A DNA stretch of 64,000 nucleotides, from the NCBI RefSeq assembly GCF_002879645.1, contig NZ_PNRE01000033.1, positions 62,001 to 126,000 on the forward strand, read 5' to 3'. A model generated the notes under the pieces. The model did not search any database and had not been told where the DNA came from. It was given only the letters and a program-made list of their open reading frames with translations. How positions within the stretch are numbered: position 1 is the stretch's first letter; every line of letters starts with the position of its first letter. Origin of the DNA: Halomonas heilongjiangensis. Lineage in GTDB: Bacteria > Pseudomonadota > Gammaproteobacteria > Pseudomonadales > Halomonadaceae. Both the position numbers and the translations under genes were made by a program. Below are positions 7,615 to 16,210 of the stretch, one piece after another.

Positions 7615-8913
7615 ATGCGACGCTACCCGAAGCCGGGCGATATCGCCCTGGTGGTGGCCCTGCTGGTGCCGCTGGTGGTGGCGCTGCCGCGGCTGGGCTG
7701 GCCGGGCGCCGAGGGTGCCGGTGCCTGGCTGGGCTGGATCGGCCGCACCACGGGGATCCTGGGGCTCGCCATGCTGCTGCTGGCGGCGGCGGTGAGCATC
7801 CGGCTGCCGGGCATGGATCGCTGGTTCGGCGGGCTGGCCCGGTTGTGGCACCTGCATCACTGGCTGGGGTTCGGGGCCTTCATCCTGGTGATGATCCATG
7901 CCCTGGCGCTCGGCCTGGCAGCGGTGTCCCTCTCGCTGGAGGTGGCGGTGGTCACGCTCTTCCCGCCGCTTTCCCACGCTGCCGTCTGGTTCGGCTGGCT
8001 GGCGTGGCTGGCCATGGTGATCTTCCTGGCGCCGACTTTCGACTTCTTCGGCCGGCCCCATTACCAGCGCTGGAAGCGGCTGCATCTGGTCTCTGCCGCG
8101 GCGCTGGTGCTGGGCCTCGGGCACGCGCTGCTGCTGGCCGGAGAGACGGCACTGTGGTGGCTGCTGGGGCTGGCCGGGCTCGCCGCCATCGCCTGGCGCA
8201 AGCTGGTCTCGCCCCGAGTCGCGCGGCACGCCTACCGGATCGAGACGGTGACGCCCCTGGCGCGAGGTGTCGTGGAGCTGGTGCTCGCGCCGGAAGGAAA
8301 GGGCATCGAGCACGAGGCGGGGCAGTTCGTCTATCTCACGCCGCTGGACGAGACCCTCACCGCCGGACATGGCGAGGAGCACCCCTACACCATCGCCTCG
8401 GCGCCGGGGGACGCGCGGTTGCGCATCGGCATCAAGGATCTGGGCGATGCCAGCCATGCCCTGCTGGGCGTGACCCCGGGCACCCGGGTGCTGGTCGAGG
8501 GGCCCTACGGCGAGTTCTACGGTCGCCGCTTCCCCGAGCGTGACCGGCTCTGGCTCGGTGGCGGAATCGGCATCACCCCCTTCGTCGGCGGTGCCCGCGA
8601 GATCGCCGAGCGGGGCCTCGCCGGGGGGCGTGTGCACCTGGTCTACCTGGCCAACGGGCCGGATCGCGCCTACTACCTGGATGAGCTCGAGGCGATCGGC
8701 GCGCGGGTCGAGGGCTTCACGGTCACGCCTCACTTCTACCGCGAGCTGGGCCCTTTGACCGAGGCCTTCCTGCGCGAGCACTGCTCCGACTTCACCGAGC
8801 GCGAGATCTATCTCTGCGGGCCGCCGGCCATGAATGCGTTTCTGAAACGGTTGCTGGCCGACCAGGGAATTCCGGCGTCACGACTCCACAGCGAGGTCTT
8901 CGATTTCCTATGA
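7615..8913 (+). CDS. Ferric-reductase-like flavohaem oxidoreductase
   Basis: A 432-aa membrane electron-transfer protein. Residues about 7-205 form roughly six helices with paired His sites for two haems (WHLHHWLGFG...MIHAL and WKRLHLVSAAALVLGLGHAL), the ferric reductase/NOX layout. Residues about 210-305 form a FAD-binding barrel containing HPYTIAS. The C-terminal nucleotide-binding half has GGGIGITPF and the CGPPAMN motif. Overall it should pass electrons from cytosolic NAD(P)H through FAD and two haems to the outer face of the inner membrane. Start at 7615 has GAGGGG just upstream. The next gene overlaps by ATGA, so the two products are made together. Confidence 0.88.
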   Translation: MRRYPKPGDIALVVALLVPLVVALPRLGWPGAEGAGAWLGWIGRTTGILGLAMLLLAAAVSIRLPGMDRWFGGLARLWHLHHWLGFGAFILVMIHALALGLAAVSLSLEVAVVTLFPPLSHAAVWFGWLAWLAMVIFLAPTFDFFGRPHYQRWKRLHLVSAAALVLGLGHALLLAGETALWWLLGLAGLAAIAWRKLVSPRVARHAYRIETVTPLARGVVELVLAPEGKGIEHEAGQFVYLTPLDETLTAGHGEEHPYTIASAPGDARLRIGIKDLGDASHALLGVTPGTRVLVEGPYGEFYGRRFPERDRLWLGGGIGITPFVGGAREIAERGLAGGRVHLVYLANGPDRAYYLDELEAIGARVEGFTVTPHFYRELGPLTEAFLREHCSDFTEREIYLCGPPAMNAFLKRLLADQGIPASRLHSEVFDFL

Positions 8914-9737
8914 ACAAGATCGCCTATACCGCTTTCATCGCTTTCGTCGCCAGCGTGCTGACCCTGGTATCGGTCAGCGCCCTCTCCGGTGCCGACCGTG
9001 ATGCCGCCGCCGATGAGGCCCTGGGTCCGATCACCCTGGAGGAACTTGCCGAGCATGACAACGCCGAGAGCTGCTGGAAGGCCATTCACGGCCGGGTCTA
9101 CGACATCACCGACTACGTGCCGCGGCACCCGACCGACGAGGCGGTGATCCTCGAATGGTGTGGCCGGGAGTCCACCGCGGGCTGGGATAACAAGCGCCCC
9201 GGGGTGCCCCACAGCCCACGGGCGGCCACCCTGCTCGAAGACTACCTGATCGGTCGCCTGGTGGACGAGCGCGGTGAGCCGGAGCTGGCCGCGAATCCCG
9301 CCGTGGAAAGCCCCGACGATGGTGTGTCCCGGGCGCAGTCGCCCGCCGCCGACGAGCGGCTACACCGTGCCATGCTGGGCCTGCCCCAGGATGGGCACTA
9401 TCGCGGCGTCTTCATCGACCGTGGCGTTATCCAGGTCAATGTCACCTTCGACCTGCGCGATGGTCGCTTCGAGTCGATCGACTACCGCCACCTGGCCTAT
9501 CGCGACGTCGACTACCTGACCCTGGCGGAGGGCGACGACCTGCATCCGGTGCGTGTCCAGCACGAGCAGATCGCCGAGCGCCTGGTGGGTGAGCCGGTGA
9601 CCGCCATCTTCGCGCTCTACGAGCCGGAGCGGGTCGTCGACGACATCGACGGCTTCAGCGGTGCCACCCTGCGCGGCGCCAAGGTGATCTCGGCGATTCG
9701 CGACGGCCTCAACCGCGGTGTCTACAGCTGGCCCTGA
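8910..9737 (+). CDS. Membrane-anchored cytochrome b5 / FMN-binding domain protein
   Basis: 275 aa with an N-terminal signal or anchor (residues 1-28). Residues about 45-120 are a cytochrome b5-type haem domain: SCWKAIHGRVYDITDYV, then the haem ligands in RHPTDEA and VPHSPRA, ending LLEDYLIG. Residues about 165-275 form an FMN_bind domain with DDIDGFSGATLRG, the SGAT motif whose Thr is the covalent flavin site set by ApbE in related proteins. This b5+FMN fusion is unusual. Coupling by ATGA overlap to the flavohaem reductase suggests it is the periplasmic acceptor of electrons that protein brings across the membrane. The final acceptor is unknown. Confidence 0.82.
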   Translation: MNKIAYTAFIAFVASVLTLVSVSALSGADRDAAADEALGPITLEELAEHDNAESCWKAIHGRVYDITDYVPRHPTDEAVILEWCGRESTAGWDNKRPGVPHSPRAATLLEDYLIGRLVDERGEPELAANPAVESPDDGVSRAQSPAADERLHRAMLGLPQDGHYRGVFIDRGVIQVNVTFDLRDGRFESIDYRHLAYRDVDYLTLAEGDDLHPVRVQHEQIAERLVGEPVTAIFALYEPERVVDDIDGFSGATLRGAKVISAIRDGLNRGVYSWP

Positions 9738-9800
9738 TCCGGGTCAGGATGGGGAGGCTCGCCATCGGGCAGGATATGCGGTAAAGGTAATGGATTAACA

Positions 9801-12191
9801 ATGACAACCACGGCCGGGAACTTCCGCATGTCCACGCCCCCCAGGCCCGCCGTCGCAGGCGACAGCGATCGCGTCGCCGCCACGGACGTCGAGCGTGCCC
9901 ATCTGCTGGTGGGCGAACAGGTCCATATGCTCTACGAGCGACTGTGGCAGCCGGTGCTCTGTAGCGTGCTGGCGGCCATCCTGCTGGTGACGGCCATGTG
10001 GCCGGTGCTGCCGGCCGAGCCGTTGTTGGGCTGGCTGGGGGCCGTGCTGGTGGTGTCGGGGCTGCGCCTCTGGCTGGCCCGGCGTTTCCAGGAACTGCCC
10101 GGCTGGCGCCGCCGCCAGCGTCGCTGGCTGTGGCGCTTCGCCCTCGGCACCCTGGTCGCCGGTGGGGTATGGGGCATCGCCGGCCTGGTGATGTTCACCA
10201 TGGAGCACCACGGCCAGCTGGCGGCCCTGACCATCGTGCTGACCGGCATCGCCGCCGGTGGTGTCACCACCCTCTCGGCCGTCTGGTGGGTGGCACCGGC
10301 CTTCGTGCTGCCGGCCATGTTGCCGCTGCTGGTGCAGTTCCTGCTGCAGGGCACTCCGCTGGCCTGGTTGCTGGCGGTGCTGGTGGTGCTGTTCCTGGCG
10401 CTGGTGATGGTGATCAGCAACCGTCTGTATCGCTTCATCTCCGACAACCTCGAGCTGCGCCTTACCATGGCCTCCCGGGAGCAGCAACTGCGCGAGAGCG
10501 AGAGTCGCTATCGCACCATCTTCCGTCATTCGCCGCTGGGGGTGATGCACTTCGACCGCCATGGCCGGGTGCTCGACTGCAACGCCCGTTGCCTGGCGAT
10601 TCTCGGCATCCGTCGTTCCCGCCTGCTGGGCCTCAATCTACTCGAGCAGGTGGAGGATCCCCGGGTCGTCCGTGCGGTGAGCGATGCCCTGGAGAACGGT
10701 TCCGGTGTCTTCGAGGGCGAATACCGCGCCCTGGCGAGTGGCAAGACCACGCCGTTGCGCGCCTTCTACAGCGCCATGCGGGACGCCGACGACAGGGTGA
10801 CCGGCGGGGTGGCGATCATCGAGGACTTCACCGAGCGCAAGCGGGCCGAGGCGACCATTCACCGCCAGGCCTATTTCGACCCCCTCACCGATCTGCCCAA
10901 CCGCCGCCTGCTGATCGAGTCGCTGGAGACGGCCATCGCCACCCGGCGCGGGTCGGCGGGGCAGGGGCTGGTGATCTTCCTCGACCTCGATCGCTTCAAG
11001 ATGATCAACGACTCCCTGGGCCATGCGATCGGCGACGAACTGCTGCGCCAGGTGGCCGCCAGGCTCCGGGCCTGCCTCGAGGAGGACGACATGGCGGCCC
11101 GGCTCAGCGGCGACGAATTCGTGGTGCTGGTGCCGCGGCTCTCACTCGCCGAACCGGCTGGCGACGGGACCGGCCTGCTGGCCCTGGCCGAGGCTCGCGC
11201 CGGCAGCCTGCTGGCGGCGGTGCGTCGGCCCTACGACCTGGATGGCCGCCGGATCAGCGTGACCCCCAGCATCGGCTACACGCTGTTTCCCTTCGGCGAT
11301 GAGGCGGTAGGTGACGTGCTGCGCCACGCCGACACCGCCATGTACCAGGCGAAGGCCCAGGGGCGGGCACGGATCTGCCACTTCGAGCCGGCCATGCAGG
11401 CGCGGGTGGCCTGGCGGCTCGAGATGGAGCAGGCCCTGCGCCGGGCGTTGCTGGCGGGGGAGCTGGCCCTCCACTACCAGCCCCAGGTGGACGAACGGGA
11501 GCGACTGGTCGGGGTCGAGGCGCTGCTGCGCTGGACCCATCCGGACCACGGTGTCGTCTCGCCGGGGGTGTTCATCGCCATTGCCGAGGAGAGCGACCTG
11601 ATCGTCGAGCTCGAGACCTGGGTGCTCGACAGCTGCTGCGCCCTGCTGGCCCGCCAGTCCGAGGCGTGTCTGCCGCGGCTCTCGGTGAACATCAGCGCCC
11701 GGCACTTCGCCCAGCCGGAATTCGTCGAGACCCTGATGCGCCTGCTCGAGGCCCACCGGGTCGACCCCGGCCGGCTGACCGTGGAGCTCACCGAGAGCAT
11801 CATGATCGACAGCCTGGACGCCGCCGCCGAGCGCATGCGGGCGCTCAAGGCGCTGGGAGCGCGCATCGCGCTGGACGACTTCGGCACCGGCTTCTCGTCG
11901 CTCAGCTACCTGAAACGTCTACCGCTGGACGAGCTCAAGATCGACCGCAGCTTCGTCAGCGACATCGAGACCGACGCCAGCGACGCCGCCATCGTCGAGA
12001 CGGTGCTGGCCATGGCCCGTCACCTGAAGCTCGCGGTGGTGGCAGAGGGGGTCGAGAATGCGGCCCAGCTCACCTTCCTGGCGGCGCGAGGCTGCCGCTG
12101 TTTCCAGGGGTTCCACTTTCACCGGCCGATGCCGGAGCCGGCGCTGGCACGCCTGTTGGGCGAGCGGGTGCAGGTGCCACCGTCGGCCTGA
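9801..12191 (+). CDS. Membrane PAS-GGDEF-EAL cyclic-di-GMP protein
   Basis: A 796-aa signalling protein. Residues about 45-215 hold six or seven membrane helices (MASE-like sensor), followed by a short coil, a PAS domain (about 233-350), a diguanylate cyclase domain and an EAL phosphodiesterase domain. The cyclase motif is SGDEF rather than GGDEF, a variant known in active enzymes. The inhibitory RxxD site expected before it is absent (EEDD instead). The EAL side keeps its key motifs: EALLRW, ELTESIM, LDDFGTGFSSLSYL and KIDRSFV. It could therefore make or degrade c-di-GMP, with degradation the safer prediction. It ends 2 bp from the convergent TraX-like gene. Confidence 0.92.
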   Translation: MTTTAGNFRMSTPPRPAVAGDSDRVAATDVERAHLLVGEQVHMLYERLWQPVLCSVLAAILLVTAMWPVLPAEPLLGWLGAVLVVSGLRLWLARRFQELPGWRRRQRRWLWRFALGTLVAGGVWGIAGLVMFTMEHHGQLAALTIVLTGIAAGGVTTLSAVWWVAPAFVLPAMLPLLVQFLLQGTPLAWLLAVLVVLFLALVMVISNRLYRFISDNLELRLTMASREQQLRESESRYRTIFRHSPLGVMHFDRHGRVLDCNARCLAILGIRRSRLLGLNLLEQVEDPRVVRAVSDALENGSGVFEGEYRALASGKTTPLRAFYSAMRDADDRVTGGVAIIEDFTERKRAEATIHRQAYFDPLTDLPNRRLLIESLETAIATRRGSAGQGLVIFLDLDRFKMINDSLGHAIGDELLRQVAARLRACLEEDDMAARLSGDEFVVLVPRLSLAEPAGDGTGLLALAEARAGSLLAAVRRPYDLDGRRISVTPSIGYTLFPFGDEAVGDVLRHADTAMYQAKAQGRARICHFEPAMQARVAWRLEMEQALRRALLAGELALHYQPQVDERERLVGVEALLRWTHPDHGVVSPGVFIAIAEESDLIVELETWVLDSCCALLARQSEACLPRLSVNISARHFAQPEFVETLMRLLEAHRVDPGRLTVELTESIMIDSLDAAAERMRALKALGARIALDDFGTGFSSLSYLKRLPLDELKIDRSFVSDIETDASDAAIVETVLAMARHLKLAVVAEGVENAAQLTFLAARGCRCFQGFHFHRPMPEPALARLLGERVQVPPSA

Positions 12192-12193
12192 GT

Positions 12194-12991
12194 TCATCCG
12201 ATGACGCCGCTGGCCCACAGCCACAGTGCGATCAGCGCGAAGTGGCCCGGGTACCAGGCAAGCCATAGCCGTCTCGGCATGGCGCTCGGTACCGCGGGGG
12301 TCAGGCGATGGGCCCCGGCGGCCAGCCACAGGATCGCCAGGCAGGTGGCCACGGTGAACGACTTGGCCATGTCGGAACTGTTCATCAGCCCGGCCACCAC
12401 CAGCACCGGTAGCGTGAAGGCCACCGCCGTCAAGCGCTCGGTCAGGGCGTCGCCGGCCTGGTGCAACCGGTGCATGGCGAGCATGAACAGGGGGATCAGC
12501 AGCAGGCCGCGGTGACCGTACTCGACCCAGTCGCCGAGCAGCTGCCAGACTGTCAGCGAGACCGCGATGCCGAGCACGACCCAGTAGGCCTCGAGCTCGC
12601 CGCGGCGCTGGCGGGCGAGCAGGTCGCGCAGCCAGGCGCCCCAGGCCAGCCCCGCGGCCAGGGTGAAGCAGACGTTGAGAATGAACGCATCCGAAGCCCG
12701 GGGCATCATCATGTAGGGCAGCTGGGCGACCAGGCCGATCACCAGGATGCGCCGGGCGTAGCGCAGCGGGTTGCGGGTGTTGAAGAGCCCGTGCCAGGCG
12801 ACCATGGCGGCGAACAGCGGGAAGGCGATGCGTCCGATCGAGGCTCCGGCCCAGTCGAGCTCCCAGCCGGTGGGCAGCGCATAGCGGGTCAGGTGGTCGA
12901 TGGTCATGGTGACGAGTGCCAACCATTGTCCCCAGCCGGTCCAGGTCGAGGAGGGGCGGTCGGCGGTGGCAGCGGCGGCCTGGGCGGTCAT
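12194..12991 (-). CDS. TraX-family integral membrane protein
   Basis: A 265-aa, roughly eight-helix protein of the TraX family. The F-plasmid member N-acetylates pilin, but chromosomal homologues are widespread and mostly unstudied. Recognisable parts are the N-terminal LALVTMTIDHLTRY, with its conserved Asp-His in the first helix, and the following GRIAFPLFAAMVAW. The start at 12991 is chosen because GGAGGT lies 5 bp upstream. A further ATG at 13003 would put that Shine-Dalgarno inside the gene. No conjugation genes are near, so a pilus role is unlikely and acyl transfer to an envelope component is a guess. It diverges from a LysR gene. Confidence 0.82.
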   Translation of the reverse strand: MTAQAAAATADRPSSTWTGWGQWLALVTMTIDHLTRYALPTGWELDWAGASIGRIAFPLFAAMVAWHGLFNTRNPLRYARRILVIGLVAQLPYMMMPRASDAFILNVCFTLAAGLAWGAWLRDLLARQRRGELEAYWVVLGIAVSLTVWQLLGDWVEYGHRGLLLIPLFMLAMHRLHQAGDALTERLTAVAFTLPVLVVAGLMNSSDMAKSFTVATCLAILWLAAGAHRLTPAVPSAMPRRLWLAWYPGHFALIALWLWASGVIG

Positions 12992-13003
12992 CGTGACCTC
13001 CAT

Positions 13004-13039
13004 GTGGTGATGACAGTGGTGATGACAGTGGTGACGACA
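13004..13039. repeat. 12-bp tandem repeat, three copies
   Basis: GTGGTGATGACA occurs twice in tandem and then as GTGGTGACGACA, with a decayed fourth unit after 13040. It fills the divergent region between the TraX-like and LysR genes. Confidence 0.85.
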
Positions 13040-13108
13040 GTGACGGTGGACCGAGGGCCGGGGCGGGAGTTCCCTGCCGGTGGCCGAGGCTCGAGCGGGA
13101 GAGCGTCG

Positions 13109-14068
13109 ATGCGGAACGGTTTCGGATTCGACCTGCGCAGCATGGAGATCTTCGTCGAGACGCTCGAGCAGGGCAGCCAGAGTGCCGCGGCGCGTAGCCT
13201 GGGTCTCAAGCAGTCGTCGGTCTCGCAGAGCCTGGCCAACCTGGAACAGGCGCTGGGCGTGGCGCTGTTCAAGCGCCATTCACGGCCGCTGGAGCCGACC
13301 GGCGCGGGGCGCTTCTTCTACGACCGGGCCAGGCACCTGCTCGACGATGCCCGCGCCACCCGTCGCGAACTGGTGTCGGGCGCCTTCGGCCAGCTGCACC
13401 AGGTACGCATGGCGCTGGTCGACTCGCTGGCCACCGCGGTAGGGCAGCCACTGATCGAGGTCATCAGGCGCCATACCAGCGACTATACGCTGACCACCGG
13501 CCTCTCCCATATGCATGGCCACTCGCTGCTGACGCGACATGTCGACATCATCATCTCCGACGATCGCCTGGAGAATTACGATGGCCTGGAGCGCCACGCG
13601 GTACTGGGGGAGCCCTTCGTGCTGGTCCTGCCGGGTGACTGGGGCGGGCCGGTGGACAACCTGCGCTGGCTGGCACGGCAGCTGGACTTCGTGCGCTATA
13701 CCCCGCAGTCGCTGATCGGCCAGACGGTCGAGCGCCACCTGCGCCTCAACCGGCTGGAGCTGCCGGCCCGGCTGCATCTCGACAACACCTTCGCCTTGCT
13801 CCGCCTGGTCAGCGCCGGCGTGGGCTGGACCATCACCACGCCGTTGTGCCTCTATCAGGCGGGCTTCGCCGGCCTGGGGGTAAGGGTGGCGCGGTTGCCG
13901 ACCGAGCCGCTGCGCCGCGAGCTGACCCTGGTGTCGCGGCGTGACGAGCTGGGTGGGCTGCCGGGCCAGCTGGCCAGCGACAGCCGCCGCCTGCTGGAAC
14001 GTCACTTCTGCGTCGATATCGAGCGTGAGCTGCCCTGGCTGGTGCCGGAGCTGCGTCTCGGCGCTTGA
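13109..14068 (+). CDS. LysR-type regulator 1 of the TRAP/gamma-glutamyl cluster
   Basis: A 319-aa LysR-type regulator: N-terminal winged helix (MEIFVETLEQGSQ, then LKQSSVSQSLANLEQALG) and a periplasmic-binding-like effector domain. It is strikingly similar throughout to the LysR at 17408, so the two are recent paralogues that bracket the TRAP operon. The ATG at 13109 has GGGAGAG about 6 bp upstream. The open frame before it, back to 12461, is antisense to the TraX-like gene and not coding. A palindrome of LysR type lies 80 bp past its stop, before the TRAP genes, and is the most likely target. Confidence 0.9.
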   Translation: MRNGFGFDLRSMEIFVETLEQGSQSAAARSLGLKQSSVSQSLANLEQALGVALFKRHSRPLEPTGAGRFFYDRARHLLDDARATRRELVSGAFGQLHQVRMALVDSLATAVGQPLIEVIRRHTSDYTLTTGLSHMHGHSLLTRHVDIIISDDRLENYDGLERHAVLGEPFVLVLPGDWGGPVDNLRWLARQLDFVRYTPQSLIGQTVERHLRLNRLELPARLHLDNTFALLRLVSAGVGWTITTPLCLYQAGFAGLGVRVARLPTEPLRRELTLVSRRDELGGLPGQLASDSRRLLERHFCVDIERELPWLVPELRLGA

Positions 14069-14147
14069 CGCCGAGACGGCCTCTCGTCCTGAGCGGCCCG
14101 CTGCCTGGTGGTGAAGTCGCGACCGATGATGCCCCTGGCGGGTGCAT

Positions 14148-14164
14148 TATCGATTTCATCGATA
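14148..14164. promoter_or_regulatory. LysR-type operator candidate before the TRAP operon
   Basis: TATCGAT-TTC-ATCGATA is a perfect 7+3+7 palindrome, extended by GCA/TGC after one mismatch. It contains ATC-N9-GAT, the recognition pattern of several LysR regulators. It lies 115 bp upstream of the small TRAP permease start. Confidence 0.55.
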
Positions 14165-14278
14165 GTGCGAGCGTCATCGGGATCGATGATCTTTGTGCTT
14201 TGCCGACCCCTCTGCTCAGACTGGAACGATACGGATTGTCACCACGAATCGTTACCGGATACGGGGCACTGCGACACG

Positions 14279-14791
14279 ATGCCAAGAACAATACGGCTCT
14301 ATGTCCGCTGGGTGGATGCGTTCAACCGCCGGGTGGGGCGGATCATCATGTACCTGGTCTTCGTGATGATCGGTGTGCTGCTCTTCGCCTCCGTTTCGCG
14401 TACCGCCTTCAACAGCCCGCTGATCTGGAGCGTCGAGGTCTCCCAGTTCCTGATGGCGTCCTACTACCTGCTGGGCGGTGCCTACTCGATGCAGCTGGCC
14501 GCGCACGTGCGCATGGACCTGTTCTACTCGCGCTGGTCGGATCGCACCCGCGCCGTCGTCGATGCCCTCACCATCGTGCTGCTGTTCGTGTTCCTCGGTG
14601 CCCTGCTGGCCGGCGGGATCTCGAGTACCGAGTACGCCCTGCGCTACGGCGAGAAGAGCTACACCTCCTGGGCGCCGCCGCTGGCGCCGATCAAGATCAT
14701 CATGACCTTCGGCATCGTGCTGATGCTGCTGCAGAGCCTCTCGACCTTCTTCAAGGACGTCGCCCGGGCGTGCGGGGAGGCCCTCGAATGA
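14279..14791 (+). CDS. TRAP transporter small permease (DctQ type)
   Basis: 170 aa with four membrane helices, the size and layout of DctQ subunits, which partner the large DctM permease in Na+-coupled TRAP uptake. Typical features are WSVEVSQFLMASYYLLGGAY in helices 2-3 followed by HVRMDLFYSR. The start at 14279 gives a normal N-terminus (MPRTIRLYVRWVDAFNRR) and a weak GGGGC site upstream. In-frame upstream ATGs at 14126 and 14129 would add non-conserved residues. The stop overlaps the next start (ATGA). Confidence 0.9.
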   Translation: MPRTIRLYVRWVDAFNRRVGRIIMYLVFVMIGVLLFASVSRTAFNSPLIWSVEVSQFLMASYYLLGGAYSMQLAAHVRMDLFYSRWSDRTRAVVDALTIVLLFVFLGALLAGGISSTEYALRYGEKSYTSWAPPLAPIKIIMTFGIVLMLLQSLSTFFKDVARACGEALE

Positions 14792-16110
14792 GCTATCAGA
14801 TGATCGCCCTGACGATGTTCTCGTCGATGATGCTGCTGCTGCTCACGGGGCAGCGGGTGTTCGGGGTCATCGGCTTCGTCGGCGCGGCCTCGGCCCTGCT
14901 GCTGTGGGGCACCGGCGGGGTCGAGATGCCCTTCAACGCGGCGATCCAGCTGATGAACTGGTACCCGCTGCTGACGCTGCCGCTGTTTGTCTACATGGGC
15001 TACATGCTCTCGGAGTCGGGGATCGCCAGCGAGCTCTACGAGATGTTCCACGTATGGATGGGCTCGCTCAAGGGCGGGCTGGCCGTGGGCACCATCGGCC
15101 TGATGGTGGTGGTGTCGGCGATGAACGGGCTGAGCGTGGCGGGCATGGCCATCGGGGCGACCATCGCCCTGCCGGAACTGCTGCGCCGCGGTTACGACAA
15201 GATCATGGTCACCGGGGTGATCCAGGCCGGGAGCTCGCTGGGCATCCTGGTGCCGCCCAGCGTGGTGCTGGTGCTCTACGGCATGATCGCCCGCCAGCCG
15301 GTCAGCCAGTTGTGGCTGGCCGGGGCGATTCCCGGGCTGATCATCGCCGCGCTGTTCGTCGTCTACATCGTCATCCGCTGCCACTTCCAGCCCCACCTGG
15401 GGCCGGCGCTGCCCGCCGAGGAACGCCAGATGAGCCTGGCCGAGAAGCTCCGGTTGCTGCGTGCCGGCATCCTGCCGCTGCTGATCTTCTTCTTCATGAC
15501 CGGGCTGTTCCTGATGGGGGTGACCAGCCTGGTGGAGAGCTCGGCGGTGGGGGCGCTGGCGGCGACACTGGCGGCGCTGGTCAAGCGGCGGCTGAGCTGG
15601 GTGGTGATCGAGAACACCGTGCGCAAGACGCTCGGCATCAGTTGCATGTTCATGTGGATCATCCTCGCGGCGCTCTGCTTCGGGGCGGTGTTCGACGGCC
15701 TGGGGGCGGTGCGCGCCATCGAGGGCCTGTTCCTCGACCGCATCGGCATGAGCCCCTGGCAGATACTGGTGATGATGCAGCTCTCCTACATCCTGCTCGG
15801 CATGTTTCTCGACGATACCGCCATGCTGGTGATCGTGGCGCCGCTCTATGTGCCGCTGGTGATCAGCCTGGGGTTCGATCCGATCTGGTACGGGGTGCTC
15901 TACACCATCACCGTGCAGATCGCCTACATGACCCCGCCGTTCGGCTACAACCTCTTCCTGATGCGCGCCATGGCACCGCCCGAGATCTCGCTGGGCGATA
16001 TCTACCGCAGTGTGTGGCCCTTCGTCGGGATCATGCTGATCGGGCTGGCGCTGATCACCGCCTTCCCGCAACTGGCGCTGTGGCTGCCGCAGCTCTATCG
16101 CGGCTACTGA
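14788..16110 (+). CDS. TRAP transporter large permease (DctM type)
   Basis: 440 aa with about 12 helices, the standard DctM length. It forms the transport channel that takes substrate from the periplasmic binding protein. Family marks are LPLFVYMGYMLSESGIA near residue 60, the SSLGILVPPSVVLVLYG segment with its PPS, and MTPPFGYNLFLM near the C-terminus. It overlaps the DctQ gene by 4 bp and is followed 100 bp later by the binding-protein gene, giving a complete Q-M-P operon. Confidence 0.95.
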   Translation: MSYQMIALTMFSSMMLLLLTGQRVFGVIGFVGAASALLLWGTGGVEMPFNAAIQLMNWYPLLTLPLFVYMGYMLSESGIASELYEMFHVWMGSLKGGLAVGTIGLMVVVSAMNGLSVAGMAIGATIALPELLRRGYDKIMVTGVIQAGSSLGILVPPSVVLVLYGMIARQPVSQLWLAGAIPGLIIAALFVVYIVIRCHFQPHLGPALPAEERQMSLAEKLRLLRAGILPLLIFFFMTGLFLMGVTSLVESSAVGALAATLAALVKRRLSWVVIENTVRKTLGISCMFMWIILAALCFGAVFDGLGAVRAIEGLFLDRIGMSPWQILVMMQLSYILLGMFLDDTAMLVIVAPLYVPLVISLGFDPIWYGVLYTITVQIAYMTPPFGYNLFLMRAMAPPEISLGDIYRSVWPFVGIMLIGLALITAFPQLALWLPQLYRGY

Positions 16111-16210
16111 TGCGCCGAGGCAACCGATCGGAGCCAGGAGGTGCCTTCACCCGACACGACCGCCTGACATGTCTTGCCACACAACAAGCACAACCGCAGG
16201 AGAAGAGACC

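Noticed and set aside
12461-13108. Long N-terminal extension of LysR regulator 1
   Set aside because: It is antisense to the TraX-like gene and crosses the 12-bp repeats. The LysR fold begins at 13109 with a ribosome site.
14659-16071. A 470-codon His/Gln-rich minus-strand frame opposite the DctM gene
   Set aside because: His/Gln/Asp-rich composition is typical of antisense readings of membrane-protein genes, and DctM is fully supported.
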